Shown: piece after piece, positions 19,051-27,615 of the stretch | Numbering within the stretch: position 1 is the first letter of the stretch | Layout of the letters: the number at the start of each line of letters is the position of its first letter | Source: Caldifarciminota bacterium | GTDB lineage: Bacteria > Hydrothermota > Hydrothermia > LBFQ01 | Direction of reading: 5' to 3' | DNA length: 33,486 bases | NCBI GenBank assembly: GCA_015492295.1 | Contig: WGFI01000011.1 | Coordinates: forward strand, 1 to 33,486 | Notes under the pieces: generated by a model | Database searches by the model: none | Seen by the model: the letters and a program-made list of their open reading frames with translations, nothing else | What the model was told of the DNA's origin: nothing | Made by a program: the position numbers and the translations under genes

Positions 19051-19896
19051 AATATTTTTGAACTTTTGGGTGAGGGTTTCATGAGTTGTAATTTCGGAGA
19101 GTTTCTTCTTGGCTTGAACATAACCCGAGTTTATTAACTCCTTGGTCTTGCTAAAATCAAATATTGATACATCAAACGGTGGATCAAGGGGTATATAAAT
19201 AACCTTTACTTTCTTCTTTCTCACAATATTTTCCTGCTCCCTTATCCTCGCTTCAAGTAGAACTCCGATAGCCTGAGCCAAAACTCCATACATGTTATAT
19301 ATCTCGTCATCAAATGATCTACCACCTACTATATGCAATGCCACGATTTCCTTCGCACCTTTACCTATCGCTATATCATAAGGAAGATTGCTATAAAAGC
19401 CCCCATCTATTAGATACATACCTTTGTATTTCCAAGGTGGGAAGTAAGGTGGCAATGCGGATGATGCCATTAGGGCATCCGGAACGGAATCGTAAGGATC
19501 ATCCCCAAAGACATACACCCTACGGTTCTTTATATTGACCGCAGGAATAAACATCTGCAAGGATAACTCCGAGAATGTCATAACGGGTACGGTTTTAAGT
19601 ATGAACTTGTAAAATGCATCGTTTGAAAACAGGCTCTTCTTGTTGGTTATGAGTCTGAATATAGCCTTCACCCTACCCTCTGGAAATATATCCTCTTTCT
19701 TGACCGATAACCATATCTCCTCCAATCTCTCTATGCTCTCCATGGTCGGTTTGTAGGCGAACATTATACCGTTTAGGGATCCTATGGATACTCCGACAAT
19801 CATGTCAAACTTAAAACCTTCTTCAAGGAGAGCCCTCAACGCTCCTACCTGCAAAGGTCCTCTGGTTGAACCCCCGCTTAATATCAAAGCTCTCAT
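19006..19896 (-). CDS. Patatin-like phospholipase
   Basis: ALILSGGSTRGPLQVGALRALLEEG (oxyanion motif), GVSIGSLNG (GxSxG), MYLIDGGFYSNLP (DGG). Confidence 0.93.
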   Translation of the reverse strand: MRALILSGGSTRGPLQVGALRALLEEGFKFDMIVGVSIGSLNGIMFAYKPTMESIERLEEIWLSVKKEDIFPEGRVKAIFRLITNKKSLFSNDAFYKFILKTVPVMTFSELSLQMFIPAVNIKNRRVYVFGDDPYDSVPDALMASSALPPYFPPWKYKGMYLIDGGFYSNLPYDIAIGKGAKEIVALHIVGGRSFDDEIYNMYGVLAQAIGVLLEARIREQENIVRKKKVKVIYIPLDPPFDVSIFDFSKTKELINSGYVQAKKKLSEITTHETLTQKFKNILKRIPYLNKIAASK

Positions 19897-20900
19897 ATTA
19901 TCTCCTCTCTTCTCGTAAGCGTATCCATCAATATCCTCAAAACCTCCGTAAGTACCGTTTCATTGATACTTTCAAGAACCTTTATAGCCTCTTTGAACCT
20001 CCCCGACCCCGCCAATGCGTACCCTATAAGTTTCAACATTTCAGGAGTTTTATCCTTGATATTACTTAGAACCTTCACAACATCATCGTACCTTTCAAGT
20101 TTATAAAGAGATTCAGCCTTTATCAGGTACAGCTCAACATCATCGGGCATGATCGCTATTATGTGATCTATTTTATCAAGAACATCGTCGTATCTGCCTG
20201 ACTTGTAAAGGTTTATTATCTCCTCTTTGAGTTTCCTCTTGTCGGGAACATTCACGGGCTGGGTTAAGCTTATTATGCCCTTTTTCTCCAAGCTCTTTAT
20301 GGCATATACGCATCTGTTATAGTCCAAGGAAGATATTTCGGATATTTCAAGGACATTCCTCTTACCATCTATCCAGCACAGGACCTTCCATTCATCAACG
20401 GAAAGGCCTTCATAAACCCTATTCTTAGGATCTATTACTGCCACTGAAAAAGGTGAAACATCTTGGACGAGACCCCTCTCATCTATTGAACTGACTATGT
20501 TCAACAGTAAGGATGATATGGGATATATTCCGGGTAAATCCACCTCAGTTTCAACAAACTCGTATATACCGTTCTCCCAGGTTAGTATAACCATTATCCT
20601 GTCCTTTATAATATCGGAAACTATGTTCAGCATATCCTTATCAAGGAGTAATTTCAATACTTCCTCCTCTTCTTCTATATTCAAAGGTTCTTTGACTCTC
20701 TGCTTCGCCAACTCCAACAAGGTCTTCGTTCCTTCAATACTTACAAAACAAATTTTGTCTCCCTTTATATATATCTTTGCTTCTTCATTTATGCTCAGAA
20801 GATCCCCCGTTCTCCTGATATTCAAAACACCTTCCCTGTTTCCAAAGGAAAGCATCTGCAATATGTCAAGGATGGAAGTTCCGCTGAGTTGCCCTTTCAT
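19893..20900 (-). CDS. DUF4388 (PATAN)-domain protein with C-terminal TPR-like repeats
   Basis: MKGQLSGTSILDILQMLSFGNREGVLNI is the DUF4388 signature; C-terminal LYKSGRYDDVLDKIDHIIAIMPDDVELYLIKAESLYKLERYDDVVKVL. Confidence 0.85.
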   Translation of the reverse strand: MKGQLSGTSILDILQMLSFGNREGVLNIRRTGDLLSINEEAKIYIKGDKICFVSIEGTKTLLELAKQRVKEPLNIEEEEEVLKLLLDKDMLNIVSDIIKDRIMVILTWENGIYEFVETEVDLPGIYPISSLLLNIVSSIDERGLVQDVSPFSVAVIDPKNRVYEGLSVDEWKVLCWIDGKRNVLEISEISSLDYNRCVYAIKSLEKKGIISLTQPVNVPDKRKLKEEIINLYKSGRYDDVLDKIDHIIAIMPDDVELYLIKAESLYKLERYDDVVKVLSNIKDKTPEMLKLIGYALAGSGRFKEAIKVLESINETVLTEVLRILMDTLTRREEII

Positions 20901-23095
20901 TTCTTCAAATTAAGGAAAAACTTCTTTAAATCCTGTAAATTCATACCGGCTCGCGTTGATATGTTCTTATCAAAGTGCATCTCTGAGGCCATTTCCCAAT
21001 GTATGGTTGCTTCTTCGTAGTTCCCCATTATGGCGTATATATTTCCCATTATGAAGTGGGATTTTTGCTTTGCGTACCCCGATTTTACCTTCATAAGGTT
21101 CTCCAACGCGTCCTTGTAATTCTCCTTCTTAAATAGCGACTCCCCAACGAGTAAATAACCCCTATTATCCCCCATTTCTATCAATCTCCTTCCTATGCTT
21201 TCAGCCTCGGAGAAATTCTCCATACCGAGCATGACCTCCCCTAACCAGAACAAGGCATCAACATTGCCTTCCAAGTGTTCGGTATTGTTGGTGTAGAACT
21301 TATAAGCCAATTCGTATAAGTGCGTTTTTACCAACACCCTGAGTATATTTATCAAACTGTACTTGTTTCCCTTCTTCAAGGATTCGTTAAATAAGGATAG
21401 CGCCACACTCAACCTACCTTTCCTTTCATTTATAACCCCCAAGATTTCTAAGGATTCGGCATCAAGTAAGCGCCTCTTATAAAGGTTCTCAAAGAAGTAC
21501 TCGCTTATGCTGGTCTTACCCAAGATCGCTGATACTATTCCTAAATACTTTAAATGTTTGGGAGTTTTACTGAATCTCAAACTGAGGTTCAAAACCTTCA
21601 AGGCGGCTTTTATATTTCCATAATTTATGGCCCTTTCAACGCCATTTATGTTTGATCCGTAATATCTTTCATAGGGAAACTCGACATTTATAGGCAGGGG
21701 GAAGTTGAGATCGGGTATATCCACCAAGAAGGTTTCCGTTCGTAAGTCTTTCGGATCAAACCTAAGATTTTCGGTAAATTCAAGCATCTCGTCGTATCTC
21801 CTCATCTTATAAAGTATGTAAGCTTTTATCAACATAGCATCAAAAAGGGATACACCTTCAACCTCTTTCAAGGCTTCCTCATATCTTCGTAAAGCCATAT
21901 AAGCCCTCGCTTTGAGTATTCTGGAAAATGGCCTGTTGTCATCTAAGATCTCCAAAACTTTATTGAACTTACCTTCATTCAGCAGGAACACCGATAGGTT
22001 GAACAGATGAGAGAATGTTCTTTGAGGCTCGGGAATTTCAACCGATCTCCTTTTAAGTTGGTATATCAGCCATAGGAAATCGTCTATACTATCACGGTAT
22101 GCTATTTTAAGGTATTCAACGGCGGAATTCACATCACCCTTCTGAAAGAACGCTACCGCCCCCAATTTCAGCATACCCCTATCCAATTTTATTGAATTCC
22201 TGTAAGGTTCGCATATTCTTATCGCATCATCGTAGTTTCCTTTTATTATACTGAGGGCAGACCTTATAAAATCGTATTCCCTGCGGGATTTTAGAGACAA
22301 GTTTTGAATTTTAACCTTCCTAACCTCCCTCATAGCCTCATCAATCAACCCTTTGTTTAGGTAAGCCTTTGCGAGAACGACGGAGCTTTCACCGGAAGTT
22401 TTAGTTGGCACCTTACTCTTAGGAGTAGATATGTACAAGCTCAATATCCCTTCGGTGTCCATCAGATTTGGATTTATCTCGTAAGCTTTGCTCATAGCCC
22501 ACTCAGCTTTCTCATAATCCCCCATCTCACCATATACGAACGACATAAGGAAATATGCCTCGCTATCTTCGGTTTTACTAACGAGTTCATTAAGTATCTT
22601 CAAAGCCTCTTCCAACTTACCAAGGTTATAGTAGGATTCTGCCAAGAGTTTGCGAATTTCAACATCATCAGGAGATATACTCAGTATGCGGTTGGAGTAC
22701 TCAACGGCATCCTCATACTTTCCGAGCTTCTTGGATATAACCGCTGCCATTTTCAGAGCCTCTACCGCATTGGGATTCTTTTCTAAGAACTCTCTCAACA
22801 ACCTATCCGCTTCCTCCTCCTTTCCCATGATTATTAGCGTTTCTATGTTCCTCAGATTCTCCTCCCTATTATCCTGCTCAACCTTTATTTCAGCTGGATC
22901 TATATTCAGCTTCTCCGCCAAGGTTTCAAGGTTATTCTTTGCAACTTCAAGTTTATATCCGCTTTTATACCACGCCAACTTAAACATTTTAAGCGCATCT
23001 TCGTACATACCATGATGATAATAAACCACACCGAGGTTATTCAAGGTTCGAGGATCCTGCGGAAGAACCTCTTTGAGCCTTTTTAATCCTTTCAT
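20897..23095 (-). CDS. Large tetratricopeptide-repeat protein
   Basis: Repeated TPR signatures, e.g. NNLGVVYYHHGMYEDALKMFKLAW, LKMAAVISKKLGKYEDAVEYSNRILSISPDDVEIRKLLAESYYNLGKLEEAL. Confidence 0.9.
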   Translation of the reverse strand: MKGLKRLKEVLPQDPRTLNNLGVVYYHHGMYEDALKMFKLAWYKSGYKLEVAKNNLETLAEKLNIDPAEIKVEQDNREENLRNIETLIIMGKEEEADRLLREFLEKNPNAVEALKMAAVISKKLGKYEDAVEYSNRILSISPDDVEIRKLLAESYYNLGKLEEALKILNELVSKTEDSEAYFLMSFVYGEMGDYEKAEWAMSKAYEINPNLMDTEGILSLYISTPKSKVPTKTSGESSVVLAKAYLNKGLIDEAMREVRKVKIQNLSLKSRREYDFIRSALSIIKGNYDDAIRICEPYRNSIKLDRGMLKLGAVAFFQKGDVNSAVEYLKIAYRDSIDDFLWLIYQLKRRSVEIPEPQRTFSHLFNLSVFLLNEGKFNKVLEILDDNRPFSRILKARAYMALRRYEEALKEVEGVSLFDAMLIKAYILYKMRRYDEMLEFTENLRFDPKDLRTETFLVDIPDLNFPLPINVEFPYERYYGSNINGVERAINYGNIKAALKVLNLSLRFSKTPKHLKYLGIVSAILGKTSISEYFFENLYKRRLLDAESLEILGVINERKGRLSVALSLFNESLKKGNKYSLINILRVLVKTHLYELAYKFYTNNTEHLEGNVDALFWLGEVMLGMENFSEAESIGRRLIEMGDNRGYLLVGESLFKKENYKDALENLMKVKSGYAKQKSHFIMGNIYAIMGNYEEATIHWEMASEMHFDKNISTRAGMNLQDLKKFFLNLKK

Positions 23096-23664
23096 TCCGT
23101 CATCTTCCTCAGCTTATCAAGCAACAACACCACGGATTCGTTGGAAGGTATGAGCAGAATCTTAGCCCTGATTTCACCGTTTATCTCCGGTCTGAGAACT
23201 ATCTCCCCAACCAAAGCCACCGAGTTTCCTATGTTCAGTATATTATCAAAACTGTTAAGTATTTCGGGGGGTGAGAAGGTTATGGTTAGACCTATGAAGT
23301 TGGATATGCCCGCTACAAAAGATCCAAAAACTATATTTGAAACTTCAACAAGAACGTTTTCTTCGTCAAGTTCAAGATTGAATTTTTTGAGAATCATATT
23401 CACGAATTTTATCTTTTGATCTTCTTCATAGGATACCAGTATTTTACCTGTGAAGTTTTTCTCAAAACTGCTGAAAAAACTTATATAACTCCGGGTTTCC
23501 TCGCTGAGGAAGTCCTTGAGTTTATCTATATCCATTATCTTTATCTCCGGCACGTTCATATATACCATGCATCCTAAGAGGTTTGACAAAGCGGTTGCAC
23601 TCTGTCCAGCAGATATGTTTAAAGTTTCTTTAAGTGCATCAATTTGATCCTCGCTTATCCTCAT
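23092..23664 (-). CDS. cheC: CheC-like CheY-P phosphatase
   Basis: DALKETLNISAGQSATALSNLLGCMVYMNVPEI and NVLVEVSNIVFGSFVAGISNFIGLTITFSPPEI: two E-x2-N...P phosphatase-type motifs. Confidence 0.87.
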   Translation of the reverse strand: MRISEDQIDALKETLNISAGQSATALSNLLGCMVYMNVPEIKIMDIDKLKDFLSEETRSYISFFSSFEKNFTGKILVSYEEDQKIKFVNMILKKFNLELDEENVLVEVSNIVFGSFVAGISNFIGLTITFSPPEILNSFDNILNIGNSVALVGEIVLRPEINGEIRAKILLIPSNESVVLLLDKLRKMTE

Positions 23665-24023
23665 TGTTCCAAAACCCTCTTTATCACATCAACCAATGTC
23701 TGCGGTTGGAAAGGTTTTACTACATAATCTTTCGCTCCTATACTCAGGGCCTCGGATATCATATCGGTCTGTCCCATTGCGGAAATCATTATCACCTTGG
23801 TATTCGGAGATATACTTAATATCTCTTTCAGGACATCTATACCACTTTTATCGGGCATAACTATGTCCAAAGTCACAATATCCGGTTTTACCTCTTTGAA
23901 GATCCTTATGGCACTTTCCCCCGTATCCGCTTCACCCACAACTTCAAATCCCGCGTCTTCAAGGGCTTTTTTAATAAGTGCCCTCATAAACTTGGCATCA
24001 TCTACTATCATCACCTTTGCCAT
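23661..24023 (-). CDS. cheY: CheY-like response regulator (stand-alone receiver)
   Basis: VMIVDDAKFMR, DIVTLDIVMPDKSGI, VIMISAMGQ, GAKDYVVKPFQP. Confidence 0.95.
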   Translation of the reverse strand: MAKVMIVDDAKFMRALIKKALEDAGFEVVGEADTGESAIRIFKEVKPDIVTLDIVMPDKSGIDVLKEILSISPNTKVIMISAMGQTDMISEALSIGAKDYVVKPFQPQTLVDVIKRVLEQ

Positions 24024-24192
24024 ATTTTTCCTCCATTTCCGAAATAATCCTTTTCATTCTCTCGGCTAAATTTCTGACTTCCGAGGCCAACACCCTCATA
24101 GGTTCGTACTCCTCCATTTCAGCGTTGATGGAAAGTATTATAAGATCCTCAACGGTCTCCTTTAAATTTTTCAGTTCTTCCCTCATGCCCAA
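23998..24192 (-). CDS. 64-aa coiled-coil protein resembling an isolated MCP signalling-hairpin tip
   Basis: ETVEDLIILSINAEMEEYEPMRVLASEVRNLAERMKRIISEM aligns by eye with MCP tips (LLALNAAIEAAR...FAVVAdEVRKLAERS). Overlaps both operon neighbours. Confidence 0.75.
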   Translation of the reverse strand: MGMREELKNLKETVEDLIILSINAEMEEYEPMRVLASEVRNLAERMKRIISEMEEKYGKGDDSR

Positions 24193-26480
24193 ACCTCCTT
24201 TAAGGATATTTCGGAGATCTCCTCACGCGTCTCGCGGTTCTCAGATATCCTTAATCTTCCCGAAAATTCCTTAATGCTATTTTCCAGGTCATTCAACTTC
24301 TCAGCCATGTTTTGCACGGAAGTATCCAAGTGTTCAAGAGTTGAAGCCGTTTCAGTTATTGCGCTGGAAGATTCGTATATAGCTTGGGATACGCGGTCAA
24401 TGAGATCGTATATATCCTTGGCCCCGACCTTCATATCGCTAAATATCGTATATATATCCTTTGCCCTTGCGGATGCTTCGGATATTGTATCCGTCCATTC
24501 CACCAAACTCCTCGTAAATTTTTCCATACTCGTTCTGATTCTGTTTATCTCATCAACCATGGATCCTATGATGGTTCCACTTTTATCCGAAAGCAATTTG
24601 ATCTCCTTAGATATAACTTCAAAGGATGTTCTTTCCTGAATTTTGTAGGTTTCAACCGTGGCATTTATGGAGAGTATCTTTATCTTTTGCAAAATGTTTA
24701 TCACATTTTCGGAAGAATTTTTTAAACTCTCGGAGTGTTCCGATACGCTTCGTAGGTTTTCAATTATATTCTTTATGTTGTTCAGCGTTCCTTCAAAGCT
24801 CCTTATATTATCGCTTACATAGTCGTAACCTTTGTTGGCATTTTCCAAAGATTGCGAAGCAGAGGACTTTAATTCATCAACGCTTGGAAGGAGTATATCT
24901 TCAAAGGCTTTGGATATTTCGGCAGTTGAAGAGGCCATTTGAGAGATCTGTATTACAAACTGCCTTATGGAAGATGATATTTCACTTAATTTCCCGTGTA
25001 ATGAGGCGGAAACCAACGAAATAGTTTCTATCATATTACGAGGTTTGTGGAGGAATTCTTGTCTTGCATAGCTTACAGCGTCATCAAATGGTACATAAAA
25101 CGATACGATATTTGCTATCTCACTCTCTCCCTTTATAGCATTAACTACGAAACTCGGAGCGGAAAATCTTATAAGTAGTAGATCTATTATATCTGCAATG
25201 GAACCGATAAACATCAGTAATGAGAGAAGATACTCCCTATCAAACCAGAAGATAAAACCTATAATGAGAAGTACAACGGGAAATCCTGTACGCACAAAGG
25301 CATAAATCATCAAACTCAAAGTCAGCATATTTATCCTTTCAAGTCTGTCTCCTTGGGAGTAATATTTAACGAACTTTTCCATTTCCACATTTAGATCCTT
25401 TAAAGTCTTGTGGAAGTATTCTATGTTGTTATATATATCCTGCAAGGACTCGTTCATCTCCTGTATTGCTATGTTTATTTCCGTTATTGATGATGAGGCC
25501 TCCTCTATGGTCCTACTTATAGCATCCGCCTTTTCGTTGAATTTCCTTATAGACTGGGAAATCACATTGAAACTATCCTTTATACCTTCAGCCCTCCGCG
25601 CTATGATATTCACCTCACTGCTGAAATCATAAGCATTTTTTATATTGTTTGATATAAAATTCTGAAGCTTACGCAAGTTATTTATCACCGTTGATACGTT
25701 TTCACGGGACATATTAGCCAAATTTCTGATTTCATTGGACAGGTTGGATATACCTTTAACCTTGCTGTATTTTGTAGCTTCAAGGGAAGCCGTATAGGAT
25801 AGGACGGTCATTATACGACCTATACTTTCCAATTCTTCGGTTATATTAAAGAGATTTTTGAACCTGGCGTTTATACTTTCAAGTTCATTTAAAAATTCTC
25901 CAAATGATGATTCAACCGCACCGAATACACCTATGTTCTCTTCAAGGCTCTTCAAACCTTTGTTAATACCCTCTTCGTTTCGCCTAGATATATCTTGAAG
26001 TTCTCTTAAATTCCCAAAAACGGCTTCCTCAAATGCTTTTGAAATCTCGGATATTGAGGTTGAAATCTGGCTGATACTTACACTGAAATCTTTAACGAAA
26101 TTATATATTTCTTCCGTTTCTTCTATAATTTTCTGATATAGTTCATTCACAGCTCTGTTGATTTGCAAAGGGGTTGTTATAAAAGTCTGGCGCACTTCAT
26201 TTATCAATTTATCTAAATCGTAATAGTAAATCAATACGGAGGGTTTCATAGGTATATTGTCCTTTGCAAATTTGATTACCTCTATCATATGCTTAGGCGC
26301 GGTTATCCTAGCATGTAAATATATTCCTGCGTATGTCAAAAGTAAGATTATGAACACCAAGGTGAAATTTATATTACCCTTTGCGAGGGCCAGCAATGAG
26401 GATATGATTAAAACCAAAAATGGTAAGAAAACGAATAATGACAACACTATGCTCAATAGACCCTTTGAAATTTCTTTCAA
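24183..26480 (-). CDS. Membrane protein with two tandem TM + MCP-like coiled-coil modules
   Basis: Two repeats: TM region, (V/Y)RQ.F...P, ISQISTSISEISKAFEEAVFGNLREL / ISQMASSTAEISKAFEDILLPSVDEL, and tip-like IMTVLSYTASLEAT...NLSNEIRNLANMS / IKILSINATVETY...EVISKEIKLLSDKS. TTG start. Confidence 0.85.
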   Translation of the reverse strand: MKEISKGLLSIVLSLFVFLPFLVLIISSLLALAKGNINFTLVFIILLLTYAGIYLHARITAPKHMIEVIKFAKDNIPMKPSVLIYYYDLDKLINEVRQTFITTPLQINRAVNELYQKIIEETEEIYNFVKDFSVSISQISTSISEISKAFEEAVFGNLRELQDISRRNEEGINKGLKSLEENIGVFGAVESSFGEFLNELESINARFKNLFNITEELESIGRIMTVLSYTASLEATKYSKVKGISNLSNEIRNLANMSRENVSTVINNLRKLQNFISNNIKNAYDFSSEVNIIARRAEGIKDSFNVISQSIRKFNEKADAISRTIEEASSSITEINIAIQEMNESLQDIYNNIEYFHKTLKDLNVEMEKFVKYYSQGDRLERINMLTLSLMIYAFVRTGFPVVLLIIGFIFWFDREYLLSLLMFIGSIADIIDLLLIRFSAPSFVVNAIKGESEIANIVSFYVPFDDAVSYARQEFLHKPRNMIETISLVSASLHGKLSEISSSIRQFVIQISQMASSTAEISKAFEDILLPSVDELKSSASQSLENANKGYDYVSDNIRSFEGTLNNIKNIIENLRSVSEHSESLKNSSENVINILQKIKILSINATVETYKIQERTSFEVISKEIKLLSDKSGTIIGSMVDEINRIRTSMEKFTRSLVEWTDTISEASARAKDIYTIFSDMKVGAKDIYDLIDRVSQAIYESSSAITETASTLEHLDTSVQNMAEKLNDLENSIKEFSGRLRISENRETREEISEISLKEVWA

Positions 26481-26505
26481 ACCTTAATATTATAAGGTTG
26501 AAAGC
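26481..26505 (-). promoter_or_regulatory. Promoter-like TTTCAACCTTATAAT placed 8 nt upstream of the TTG start of the chemosensory-like operon
   Basis: Reverse complement reads agctttcaaccttataatattaaggtTTGAAAGAAATT. Confidence 0.6.
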
Positions 26506-26899
26506 TTATCGAGTGTGAAAGGATTTATTATAAACGCGAGCATGTTATTTAAAGGGTACCCTCGGTGAGGGGAATTGTTTTACTTTACGGTGGGGGTATA
26601 TTCTAAGGCTGATAAGGAGGATACATAGGTGGAAGGGGACAATAGGATGGATAAGAGCGGATACAATAAAGAGGCCGCACTTTATCATAGAAGACAAGGC
26701 CTTCATAAGTTAGCCTTTGAAAGAAATGTTTGCAAAGAAAAAAACGTATTAACGATATGAGTTGCCTAAATACTTTAAAACACTCAAATACATCGTCGCA
26801 AACTCTTCAACTATTGTTTTTCCTTATCTATATCTATTATCTCTCTCGCCCGTTTATTCTATTTTCAACCAGCAACTCGCGCTATACAACTTTCAAATT

Positions 26900-26931
26900 C
26901 TGTTTAAATTCCACAAGGTAGATTAAGGACT
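26900..26931 (-). repeat. Right copy of the 32-bp inverted repeat; lone CRISPR-like repeat
   Basis: ctgtttaaattccacaaggtagattaaggact; exact reverse complement of 16737-16768. Confidence 0.95.
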
Positions 26932-26942
26932 ATGAAAGTCGG

Positions 26943-27542
26943 TTATCTGTACCGGAGAAAATCATCTCTAATTTTGTTTGATACTGAAAATCCGAAAAGA
27001 AAATTAGAGGGTATAATATAAACCATCTTTTTGATGCCGTTGCGTAGATCATTTATCAAAGCCAATTGATATAAATCCTGGTATCCTTCGTTTGGTCCTT
27101 GGAAGTACTCTAAATGCTTTCTCGTCTCCTTATGTTTTACAATATAGCCTATATAAAGATAAGGTGGATTAGTGATGTGATACACCGGCAGATCGCTATC
27201 CAAAATAAAAGTGGGGTAATTTTTAAGGGTGTCCCTTTGGATGATATTTCTTTGGGCTATTTCCTTAGGGATTCCGTATTTAAGGGCATTTAAAATTGAC
27301 TTTTCCACCAACTCCTTTTGAATATCAAAAAGGAAAATATGTTTTTTAAAAAATTCAATTCTCTTACCTTCGGGAACTAACTCCAATATCGGCAAAATAA
27401 GATTACCTTCACCACAAAAGAGATCCACCCAACGATAATTGTAAATCTCTCTTTCTATCTCAGGCAAAATGAACTTCTTAAATATACCGATAGAAGTCAA
27501 ATGCTCCCCGTATGTCCTTCTTTTGTTTCCCAGAGATTTCAT
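26943..27542 (-). pseudogene. N-terminal part of an N6-adenine DNA methyltransferase, truncated at the repeat
   Basis: YRWVDLFCGEGNLILPILE (SAM motif), YHITNPPYLYIGYI (NPPY catalytic motif), VYIIPSNFLFG. ORF ends 12 nt from the repeat without the expected C-terminal recognition region. Confidence 0.75.
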
Positions 27543-27615
27543 TTTAACACCGACGAGTAAAGTAAAGCAAAGGGTATTATAAAGGTGTAAAACTTTTCCC
27601 CCTTAAAATATCGTT

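Noticed and set aside
20497-23015. Plus-strand ORFs of 121-138 aa (20497-20913, 22650-23015)
   Set aside because: Antisense shadows, rich in Ser/Ile/Phe, of the DUF4388 and TPR genes.
24274-25024. Overlapping plus-strand ORFs of 113-132 aa
   Set aside because: Antisense to the long coiled-coil gene; low-complexity reverse-complement translations.
16737-26931. Composite transposon bounded by the 32-bp inverted repeats
   Set aside because: No transposase or integrase recognised inside and no exact target-site duplication abutting the repeats; the repeat instead occurs as a spaced CRISPR-like unit.
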